Source of the DNA: Torymus aiolomorphi
Taxonomy: Eukaryota > Arthropoda > Insecta > Hymenoptera > Torymidae
DNA: 64,000 bases
Direction: 5' to 3'
Assembly (NCBI GenBank): GCA_036365515.1
Contig: CM070874.1
Span: 176,378,297 to 176,442,296, forward strand
Shown: piece after piece, positions 33,661 to 42,516 of the stretch
Layout: every line of letters starts with the position of its first letter
Position numbering within the stretch: position 1 is the first letter of the stretch
Made by a program: the position numbers and the translations under genes
The notes under the pieces: model-generated
Told to the model about the DNA's origin: nothing
What the model saw: the letters and a program-made list of their open reading frames with translations, nothing else
Databases searched by the model: none

Positions 33661-34384
33661 TCGAGGCTAATTTTCCAAAGTGTATAGCGAAATCCTTGTC
33701 CCACTTTAGGTACCTCTTGATGACCATATCCCAGTAATGGGACAGTCAGAAACGCGTTAAAAACTATAGTCCCACTATTGCATCCGAAAGGATGTCCCAC
33801 TACTGCTCCCAAGTAAATTAGCGTGACCCACAACATCAGACAATAGTTATTTTGTTTCAATGCGATTATTTTAAAACACCAGCAACGAAAAAAATTTGTT
33901 TTTTTAAATAAACCTCGAAACACGAGCTATCTGTTGAGGTGATGAGTTTTCATGTATTATGTTTCGTTTTGGTACTAGAAAAGATTATAAAAAAAGTATG
34001 CTCGAACTGTCACACTATTGCATACTTTACCTTATATCAATAAGCCATATTTTGAAAAATTATTTAGCTTTTATAGCATTAATAAAACCGAAGCAATATT
34101 GCCTTAAAAAAAAAAAAGAAAAAATATAATAACAAAAATAGAAAAATTAATGAGGTACAATATACAATATCTCCTATGAATTCTAAAGTTTCAGATGAAA
34201 CCGTTCTTGAGTAATTGCGGATTGAAAAAACTATGAAAAATGTACATTTCAAATATCTTTGTACTCATCTGCTCCTCCAAAAAAAAAAAAAATGAAAAAA
34301 AAAAACAAAAATTTTCAAATAAATAAACTCCTGAGAGCTGATTTTTGTCAGTCTTTATTGTGTATTTTTCGATATTGTAGTAGC
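33661..34384. other. No gene recognised; repeated GTCCCACT motif
   Basis: The motif GTCCCACT or a variant occurs about four times between 33695 and 33805. A 124-codon minus-strand frame covers this region, but its translation has no recognised features and it overlaps the B-type repeat fragment. The remainder, including poly-A/T runs near 34110 and 34280, shows nothing supportable. Confidence 0.35.
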
Positions 34385-36254
34385 TTTGCATCTCCCGAGC
34401 GAAAGGTTCCAGATTGATTTAAATATTGGCAATTTTTTTACAAATCCATCACAATACCTTGTAGTAATATCAGCAATAAAATTTATCTTAAATTAATAAA
34501 CTCACGAGACATGATTTTTTTCGCTATTTTTTGTGTACATTCAGCCATTTTAGCCCCATCGCACCCCCCAAGCGAAAGGTTCCGCATAGATTTTCATATC
34601 GGCAATTTTTTTACAAAGCTATGGCAACATCTTGAAGTAATTTCAGCCATAAAATTTGTCTTAAATTAATAAACTCGCGAGAGATGATTTTTTTTCTCGG
34701 TGTTTTGCGAGTATTTTCCGCTATTTTAGTGCCTTTGCACCCCTCAAGCGACACGTTCCCGATCGAATTTCTTATCGCCAATTTTTTTACAAGGCTATGG
34801 CAACATCTGGAAGAGATATGAGCCATAAAATTTGTCTTAAATTAATAAACTCGCGAGAGATGATTTTTTTCTCGGTGTTTTGCGAATATTTCCCGCTATT
34901 TTAGTCCCTTTACACCCCCCACGCGACACGTTCCGGATCGAATTTCTTATCGCCAATTTTTTTACAAGGCTATGGCTACATCTGGAAGAAATATCAGCCA
35001 TAAAATTTGTTTTAAATTAATAAACTCGCGAGAGATGATTTTTTCACGTTATTTTTCGCGTATTTTCGGCTATTTTAGGCCCTTTGCACCCCCTAAGCGA
35101 AAGGTTCCGGATCGAATTTTATATCCCCAATTTCTTTGCAAGGCTATGACAACATCTGGAAGTAATATCAGCCATAAAATTTATCTTAAATTAATAAACT
35201 CGCGAGAGATGATTTTTTCACATTGTTTTTCGTGTATTTTGGGCTATTTGAGCCCCTTTGCACCCTCTAAGCGAAAGGTTCCGGATCGAATTTCATATCG
35301 CCATTTTTTCGCAAGGCTATGGCAACACCTGGAAGAAATATCAGCCATAAAATTTTTCTTAAATTAATAAAATCAAGAGAGATGATTTTTTCACGGAATT
35401 TGTTGTGTATTTTCTGCTTTTTTAGCTCGTTTCAACCCCCCAAGCGAGAGGCTCCGGATCGAATTTCAAATCGCCAATTTTTTTTATAAGGCTATGGCAA
35501 GATCTGGAAGAAATATGAGCCATAAAATTTGTCTTAAATTAAGAAAATAACGAGAGATGATTTTTTCACGTTATTTTTTGTGTATTTTGGGCTATTTTAG
35601 CCTCTTTGCACCCCCTAAGCGAAAGGATCCGGGTCGAATTTCATATCCCCAATTTTTTTGCAAGGCTATGGCAACATCTGGAAGAAATATCAACCATAAA
35701 ATTTGTCTTAAATTAATAAACTCGCGAGAGATGATTTTTTTTCTCGGTGTTTTGCGAGTATTTTCCGCTATTTTAGTGCCTTTGCACCCCCCAAGCGACA
35801 CGTTCCGGATCGAATTTCTTATCGCCAATTTTTTTACAAGGCTATGGCAACATCTGAAAGAAATATCAGCCATAAAATTTGTCTTAAATTAATAAACTCG
35901 CGAGAGATGATTTTTTCACGGTATTTTTCGTGTATTTTGGGCTATTTTAGCCCCTTTGCACCCACTAAGCGAAAGGTTCCGGATCGAATTTCATATCCCC
36001 AATTTTTTTTGCAAGGCTATGGCAACATCTGGAAGATACATCAGCCATAAAATTTGTCTTAAATTAATAAACTCGCGAGAGATGATTTTTTTCTCGATTT
36101 TTTTCTCGGTGTTTTGCGAGTATTTTCCGCTATTTTAGCCCCTTTGCACCCCCTAAGCGAAAGGTTCCGGATCGAATTTCATATTCCCAATTTTTTTGCA
36201 AGGGTATGGCAACATCTGGAAGAAATATCAGCCATAAAATTTGTCTTAAATTAA
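34385..36254 (-). repeat. Satellite array 2: ~10-11 units of ~173 bp, opposite orientation
   Basis: These are the same monomers as in the 21.6-27.0 kb array, read on the minus strand (AACTCGCGAGAGATGATTTT, GCGAAAGGTTCCGGATCGAA, GCTATGGCAACATCTGGAAG). The unit edge at 34385-34600 is strongly diverged, like the inner edge of array 1, while the outer edge at 36254 ends cleanly on a shared flank. Confidence 0.96.
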
Positions 36255-36475
36255 TAAACTCAGATGGTATCAATTTTTTTTGTAATGTATTGCCTTGTCG
36301 GGGTGGTTTTAGGGATGATTTGGGGGGATCATCACTTTGGAAATAACTTATTTTGCAGTTTATACATGTTTTATGCATATCTCTGGGAGATAATATCAAA
36401 AAAACCGAATTTGGAAATTTTCGATATTTCGTTCACGATGAACGTTCAGAACTTCAGACACATAGATAATGTAAA
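36255..36475 (-). repeat. Outer flank of satellite array 2, inverted match to 21411-21634
   Basis: Starting CTCAGATGGTATCAATTTTT and ending CAGAACTTCAGACACAT, this is a close reverse complement of the outer flank of array 1. Similarity fades beyond about 36475. Confidence 0.85.
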
Positions 36476-36830
36476 TTTGTGAAAAAACTTATTCTATTAT
36501 TTTGTCTATTAAATGGTGAATATGATCGGAAAAATAGTTTCATCGATGGATAGAAATGGCCAAAAAAAGGTATCTAGTTTTTGACGATTATTGGTGAAAC
36601 TAGCTCTTTATTAGGTAATGAATGGAATTAATTTCCACCAGGGAGCTAATATATTGTATTATGCACACTTTTTTATGACGTTTTGATTTAAATTTAAAAG
36701 CCTTCTAAATTGCAAATACAATTTTATACAGTAGTAGTATGTTATAAAGCAGATCCAAAAATCAACAATTCTTTTAAATACTTCTTTCGAAGTAAAAATA
36801 CTATTAAAGTCATTAATATTCCTTTCTTTA

Positions 36831-37134
36831 TTATTAGGTCTCGACGAGACATTACTTCAAAAATTTCAAACTATTCTGAGTATTTTATCAGCATTATAAC
36901 AGATTGACATTCCAGCATTCAAAAATTTTTGTGAGGAGACGGCAAATCTTTTTAATAGTTTATATGGATGGTACTATATGCGACCCTCCTTTCATGTCAT
37001 ACTAATCCATGGATATTTAATTATTGAGAAGACAGTACCTCCGATTTCGATGTTTTCTGAAGAAGCACAAGAATGTAATAACAAATTTATAAAAAGAAAT
37101 CGAGAGAATTTTTCTAGAAAAATTTCAGGGTATT
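36831..37134 (+). pseudogene. Fragment of a second, unrelated transposon-type protein
   Basis: One plus-strand frame reads LLGLDETLLQKFQTILSIL, a TAA stop at 36897, then QIDIPAFKNFCEETANLF, LYGWYYMRPSFHVILIHGYL and PISMFSEEAQECNNKFIKRN. I recognise this YxWYYMxxSxHxxLIHG and LSEEAQExxNK pattern from uncharacterised transposon-like proteins repeated in arthropod genomes; that is recall, not a search result. It is not the TDGAxQHF family. Upstream sequence (36700-36830) is too decayed to read, and MITEs adjoin the right side at 37146. The piece is too short and broken to be functional. Confidence 0.6.
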
Positions 37135-37145
37135 AATCAATATAC

Positions 37146-37294
37146 AAAGGGCCCCGCACAAAATGTATAGAAAAAATCATTCGGTCAAATTGGATGAAAC
37201 TTGGAGAAAAGATAGATATCGAGGTTCATTCGAGAACAAATTGCATACAATTTGACTGGATGATTTTTTCCATACATTTTGTGCGGGGCCCTTT
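37146..37294. mobile_element. 149 bp palindromic MITE with GGGCCCCGCACAAAATGTAT ends
   Basis: The left arm AAAGGGCCCCGCACAAAATG is matched exactly in reverse at the right end, and about 50 bases per side pair with few mismatches (AAAAAATCATYCRGTCAAAT). There is no coding content. The TTT at its right edge overlaps the TTTAA at which the next element begins, so the two may have inserted into one another's flank. Confidence 0.75.
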
Positions 37295-37296
37295 AA

Positions 37297-38066
37297 GAGG
37301 ATGCGGACCTTGCCTGTTTTACCATCTGACCTAACCAATTCAGCGAAATCAGTTTTTCAAAGTTTTCGTTTGAACGAATGAACGGATTCTTTTGAAATTT
37401 GGCAAGGTTGTAGGAAATGGAAAAATGAAGTGCGGACAGCTACCCAAAATACAAAAACTTACAAAAAAAAGAAAAATTCTATTTACGCTTTCTGCCACAT
37501 TCATACCGCGGCGTTTGTGACAGTGGAGTACTTCGCTTGTTCTTTACCATAAAAATATACGACCTTTACTTGGAAAAGTGGAACTTGTCCGCACTTTCTA
37601 TTTGCACGAGAATTCATAAGAAATTTTTAACATACCTCATAATAGTTTTATATCTTCAGAAAGTTTGAAAAACTTTGTGATGTAGATTTGTTTTCTTCTG
37701 TCTATGAAGTTTCCGCTTACATCCAACAGATGGCACTGCGTCTTACATGTGCGCGTGCGCGATGCCAACGCGATTGGGTTTGTTTACAGTCGCGAGTAAG
37801 AGTACAGCTACTGAATTGGTTAGGTCCACGGTTTGATCAGATCACTAACGTCGTGGTATGAATGCAGCAGAAAGCGTAAATAGAATTTTTCTTTTTTTTT
37901 GTAAGTTTTTGTGTTTTGGGGAGCTGTCCGCACTTCCTTTTTCCATTTCCTACAACCTTGCCAAATTTCAAAAGAATCCGTTCATTCGTTCAAAAGAAAA
38001 CTTTGAAAAACTGATTTCGCTGAATTGGTTAGGTTAGATGGTAAAACAGGCAAGGTCCGCGTCCCC
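37297..38066. mobile_element. 770 bp MITE flanked by TTAA
   Basis: TTAA occurs at 37293-37296 and 38067-38070. The ends GAGGATGCGGACCTTGCCTG and, reversed, GGGGACGCGGACCTTGCCTG start an inverted repeat of about 215 bases per side that includes CTAACCAATTCAGCGAAATC and TGAACGAATGAACGGATTC. The centre (37510-37860) is non-repetitive, partly GC-rich and without a convincing ORF. A TTAA duplication is the hallmark of piggyBac-type transposition, so this is probably a piggyBac-mobilised non-autonomous element. Confidence 0.8.
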
Positions 38067-38102
38067 TTAAAGGTGCCTCTTTCAGAGACCAATTTTGAAA
38101 TT

Positions 38103-38775
38103 GCTTACACTGAAAAAAATAGTTTATGAAAAATTATTAAATTATCTAGGAAAATTTACTATGTTGTATGGGAAAAGAGCGACAGACTTGAATTATTTTT
38201 AATTTTACAATGTTTTCTATCAAATTTTACAATACTGGAAAGCAAAGTGGAAATCCATCAAGAAAAAAAAAAAATCTGCAGTGATCGGGAATCGAACCCT
38301 AGCCCCCTGGGCGAGAAGCCACGCTCTTACTCGCTGCGCCAACGTGTTCTTACGGGTATGGTATTTCGACTCGTCTATACTTGCTACAGCTTGAGGTTAT
38401 GTTGACTCGCCCACTACAGACATTAGCAGACGACAACTCAATTTTTACTATGTTGCCTTGTAAAAATTCTTATACCTTCTGTCAATTATTAAAATGTCTG
38501 AAATTTACGATGTAGCATAGTAAAATTTGTGACAAATTCTTGGCAAAAATTATACAAAATATGTACTAAAAATTATTTCATATCATATTAATCTTTCACT
38601 CTCAAATTTTTTACTACGTTACTTAGTAAATTTGATAGCCATTTCTATTAATTTTTCATCAATGCTATATTGATAATTACTAAAAGTAGACTAAATAGGC
38701 TTAGAATACAAGTCTGTCGCCCAATTACTAGTGAACATAGCAATTTTTCAACAAACATTTTTCTCCGTGTATAAG
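38103..38775. mobile_element. Long-TIR MITE carrying a tRNA-like segment
   Basis: The two ends show imperfect inverted similarity: CACTGAAAAAAATAGTTTAT at the left against CACGGAGAAAAATGTTTGTT reversed from the right. Further in, AAATTTACTATGTT and GCGACAGACTTG (left) match reversed AAATTGCTATGTTC and GCGACAGACTTG. The interior includes the tRNA-like stretch at 38281-38349 and several TTTACTATG/ACTACGTTAC segments. Confidence 0.6.
38281..38349 (-). ncRNA. tRNA-like sequence with pol III A and B boxes, not a working tRNA
   Basis: On the minus strand TGGCGCAGCGAG (38341-38330) resembles a pol III A box and GGTTCGATTCC (38298-38288) is a perfect B box, about 32 bases apart as in a tRNA. The D-arm closes with GAGC. 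The acceptor stem does not pair (AACACGT against TCACTGC) and the anticodon arm is imperfect. It is therefore best read as a tRNA-derived piece, SINE-like or captured by the surrounding MITE. Confidence 0.55.
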
Positions 38776-38789
38776 TTCATCATATTAGG

Positions 38790-40110
38790 TATTCATCAGC
38801 ACGCTGTGCACATACTCTCGGGTATCATTTATAAGTTGTACTTATGATCTAATTATCTTTAAAATAATAATCATTTCAAATAATATGAAATCTATTATGT
38901 GATATCGTTAACCTGTCTATCACTATTTAAGGATTTGAATTTAATTGTTTAATAGAATTATTTATTTAGGCATGACTTTTTAGGAAAAAAATTTAAACCT
39001 TTTGTAACACAACTAAATATAAGGTCTATTAAATTGTTGGAGCCAATCATAAAGTAACTCAACTTAAATTCACCACATATCTGATTCGTTCACCTTCAAT
39101 TTTCTCAGGTCTATGTCATTGAAAAACTTATAGGAAAATGGGGGTTCATAAATCATAAAATATGACTGTTATTGTAGTTAAAAATAAGGGTCAATGTTTT
39201 TTTAACTTTTTGTAGAGCTAGCTTTTTTGGCGCAATTACATTTTTTTCTATCGAAAAACTCTTCTTTCAGTTCGCTTTAAGTATTTTTTTTAATGTAATT
39301 CATATAAAGTTTTGGAACAAAGTGATTAAGTATTTCTCTAGATGAAATTTAATTAAATTATTTTAGGAGTTTCTTACTATAAAAAATCGTTAAAGCATCT
39401 CATTGAAATTTTTAATAAGACCATTCAAATATCCAGACATTATTTAAAAGAAAAGTAAAAATATCTTTATATTTACAGGACACATAAAACATGAATACTT
39501 TTAAATGCTTACTTTTGACATCTGGTCCACTTATTTCGTCACAAAGAATATTAAAGAAAAAAAGCATTAAGTTAACATCAACAATTAAGTGTTTATTGTT
39601 AATGAATAAAAATGAGGATTATTCTAATGACAAAGTGTAATTGCTATGAATAAAATATTATTTGTCTATTTATTTAAACCTTTTTATAGTTGATAAGAAA
39701 ACAATTTCAAATGAAATGCGTAATATCAGGTTAAAATTTTAGAATACTTAAAATGAAAAAGATCCAATGGATCAATTGAGAAATTTATGCAAAAAATATT
39801 TTAGAAAGCTGAATGATCTTCTTTTGTTATCGCTGCAAGTATGCATATAAATTTAGAGTTTGATTTATATTTATGGTAAAATAAAGTTCTTGTGAACTTG
39901 CCAGATTTTGAGTAAGAAAATCGTAAAATTAAAATTTCAGAAAATCATAATGGTCACACCATTTGTTATATTAAAATAAAGCGATCTAGGTATAGGGAAG
40001 TCTGCTAAAATTTTGTTCAAAACAGCTACCCTTCATTAAAATTTGACTGGACTATTTAAAAAAAAGTATACTTCTACAGTTATACAAATTTATTATCGTA
40101 TACAATGTTT
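38790..40110. other. AT-rich, no gene recognised
   Basis: Frames are short throughout and no repeat was matched elsewhere in the window. The last part probably lies downstream of the prefoldin gene. Confidence 0.4.
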
Positions 40111-40114
40111 ACTA

Positions 40115-40120
40115 TTTATT
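40115..40120 (-). promoter_or_regulatory. Candidate poly(A) signal AATAAA of the prefoldin gene
   Basis: TTTATT on the plus strand gives AATAAA on the minus strand about 65 bases after the prefoldin stop codon, a plausible distance for a short 3' UTR. In such AT-rich DNA the hexamer is common, so support is moderate. Confidence 0.45.
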
Positions 40121-40183
40121 GTATAATAAGTAAAATTTACATAAATGTTAATAACGGTTTTATAAAAGTACATCGAAAAACAT

Positions 40184-40561
40184 CTATACTTGTATAGGAT
40201 CAATAACAACAGCATTTCGTTTAACTTCTTTAAGATCTTCTTGTCTTTGCGAATCATTTTGTCCCTTTATGCTAATATTATATTTTTCTTTGAATTCGTT
40301 GATTTCCATTCCTTTATTCATTAGTTGTTCATTTAGAGTTTCAATTACTTTAGTTAGCTAAATAAAAATAAACATCGTATAAAATCAACAACTACAAGAA
40401 ATTCAATTACATATATTATAGCTATTCAAGAACATACCTGATCTTTATTTACAACTAAGGTCGGCATAACGTCTTCAACTATACGTTCACAAAGAATTCC
40501 ACCAACCATTCTATAGCATTTTCTTTTAGGATCAACTTTTTTGAGAGTATCAATAACAATC
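40184..40561 (-). CDS. Pfdn2: Prefoldin subunit 2, last two coding exons
   Basis: Prefoldin is a cytosolic hexameric co-chaperone that captures nascent actin and tubulin and hands them to the CCT/TRiC chaperonin; subunit 2 is a beta-type subunit. Two exons are visible on the minus strand. The upstream one (40561-40438, 124 nt) encodes IVIDTLKKVDPKRKCYRMVG and then GGILCERIVEDVMPTLVVNK. The last one (40357-40184, 174 nt) encodes LTKVIETLNEQLMNKGMEIN and a C-terminal helix ending in IDPIQV and TAG. The intron between (40437-40358, 80 nt) begins GTATG and ends TTTAG; another acceptor (TTTTCCAG) precedes the upstream exon in phase 2. CYRMVGG, the ERTV-like ERIV segment and the heptad-rich C-terminal helix match the family. 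Roughly the first 45-55 residues are missing: no matching 5' exon was found to higher coordinates, so it lies beyond a long repeat-filled intron or is lost. Functional state unknown, but both exons are uninterrupted. Confidence 0.93.
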
Positions 40562-41000
40562 CTGGAAAAATTAAATATTCATTATCACTCACAAATATCA
40601 ATTTATATTATTGTATTTATACGAATAGTGAAATAATTTATCGAAAAAATGTTTCTTTAAATTAAATATAGCTTTTATCCGATAGTAACACCTACCAAAA
40701 AGTAAAAACGAACCTATGAGGTCAGAGCAGTACTTTGAAGTCAGAGGAATACATCTAAAATCCTTAAATATCTCGATGACAATAAATTTTTGTGTAAGAA
40801 ATTTCATAATAAACATCTCAAAGAGACAGTTTAAAGCAGCAAGCTAGAGTTAAAATTAAAAAAAAAAATTTCTTTTTTTATTCCCCATTTGAGTAGCAAA
40901 TTTTCTTGAGAAAATACTCCCGTGAACCGTTATTCTATATAATATTTTGTTTCAAAATTAGAAACAAAAATAGAAAATAGTAAAACAGTAGTTTTTTTTC
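40562..41000. other. Probable prefoldin intron, no exon recognised
   Basis: A 72-codon minus-strand frame (40816-40598) is hydrophobic/aromatic and does not resemble the prefoldin N-terminus. No other signal was seen. Confidence 0.4.
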
Positions 41001-41885
41001 AAATCAGTGTGCGAAATTCTACTTCTCATGCCTATTTATAGTGTTCGAAGTGCCGGATTCGCCGTAAACAGGCATAAAAGTAGAATTACGCACACTCAGT
41101 TTAAACAAAATTAACGTATTACGATGCTTGTGTGCATCGGTGATTCATGGACCTCGCTTCACTCGGGCGAAAAATAGCACTCATTCGTGAATCACCTGCT
41201 TCACGCACTTGTGTCGTAATGTACTATTTTGCATCAAGTGCGCAAAGTACGATTTACACACCGATAGCGATCAAATACACGAGTGGCCAGAGTAGCAGGC
41301 CACGAGTGATATTTAGTTGCTACGAGTGTGTAAATCGTACGCACGTGTTACGAATATTGCTTTTTGATATTGTATGCGTAAGTAGTACCTACTGTACGAA
41401 TTGTTTTTCGTGAACCTGCTGCTTTACGCACTGAAAACAATCCGTAAAGTAGATACTTTACGCATACAATATCAAAATAATACATTACGCACCTAGTGCG
41501 TAAAGTAGACGTTTTGTGATGGGTATAGTTTGTCGCCCGAGCGAAGTGAGGGTGATAAATTACCCGTGCACAACACGTCTACTTTGGGCACGTGTTGCGT
41601 TTACTATGTTTTATAACTGAGTGCGTAAAACTCGACTTTAGATGCCTGTTTAGCGTGCGTAAAGTACCTCCTTTTTCACTAGTGCGTTCACGAGTGCGTA
41701 AAGTATTTACTTTACGCACTCGGTGCGTGACGTAGTGCGTAAAGTGAGTTCTTCAAGCACTCAGTGCGTAAAGTACTCACTTTACGCACGCTGAACAGAC
41801 ATTTAACGTAGAGTTTCACGCGCTCAGTTATAAAATAGTACATTACGCAACTAGTGCGTAAAGCGAGTCATTTTGTTTGTAAAAA
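41001..41885. repeat. Cluster of short GTGCGTAAAGT palindromes
   Basis: The motif GTGCGTAAAGTA or its complement TACTTTACGCAC, with variants, occurs about 15-20 times, often as facing pairs that form small hairpins (for example near 41440-41465, 41690-41720, 41765-41790). A larger hairpin pairs TGCGAAATTCTACTT near 41009 with AAGTAGAATTACGCACA near 41080. GCGAAGTGAG/CTCGCTTCACTCGGG also occurs as an inverted pair (41154 and 41540). The 88-codon plus-strand frame here is judged an artefact. Confidence 0.75.
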
Positions 41886-42480
41886 TAATAAATGCAACAC
41901 GTGCGATTAAAAAATCCTTAAGTATTTAATTTACTTAAATTATTTATTAAATAAGTGTTAATAAAATATATATATATATATATACATATATTAATTAAAT
42001 TTTAATATAAAAGATGATCTAGTTAAGAAAAGATGTGTCCTATTTATACTATTCAATCCAAGACAGTAATTATTCATATATAAATTATATAATTTATATT
42101 AAAATATTAAATAAATTAATTTACATATTAATAATTAATATGTACAAATTAATTATATGATTTATTTTATATTAATATTTTTCTTTGATATGTATTTTTT
42201 ATATTAATAAAATAAAAGATAGACTAAGTTAAGATAGTAGATTCATAATCTAAAGATAAATTACATAATTTTCTTTTAAATTTATTATTATAAAATTTTA
42301 GTTTAAATAAAATATATTTTTACAAAAATAAGATATTTTAATAATAAATTTTAATAAATTTAATATTAGTTTAAAATTAAATTATAAATTATATATAAAA
42401 TTTATTCTTAAAATTATTTAAGTAATAATTAAATAAGTAATATTTAAATAAGTAAATAAATGTTTAACAAGTAATATTTA
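41886..42480. other. Extremely AT-rich spacer
   Basis: This contains a (TA)n run near 41970-41990 and repeated ATTAATATAAAT-like words. No gene. Confidence 0.5.
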
Positions 42481-42516
42481 AAGGAGGTGATACGGAGGAG
42501 TGTTTGTAGGCTCTAC

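Noticed and set aside
33549..33923. 124-codon minus-strand protein
   Set aside because: It overlaps a family B terminal-repeat fragment and has no recognised motif.
21635..36254. CRISPR array
   Set aside because: Units are contiguous ~173 bp monomers without unique spacers, in a eukaryotic setting.
38281..38349. Functional tRNA gene
   Set aside because: A and B boxes are good, but the acceptor stem does not pair and the anticodon arm is irregular; kept only as tRNA-like.
40598..40816. First exon of prefoldin subunit 2
   Set aside because: The 72-codon frame is hydrophobic and aromatic and lacks the Gln/Arg-rich coiled-coil character expected, and there is no donor site in the needed phase.
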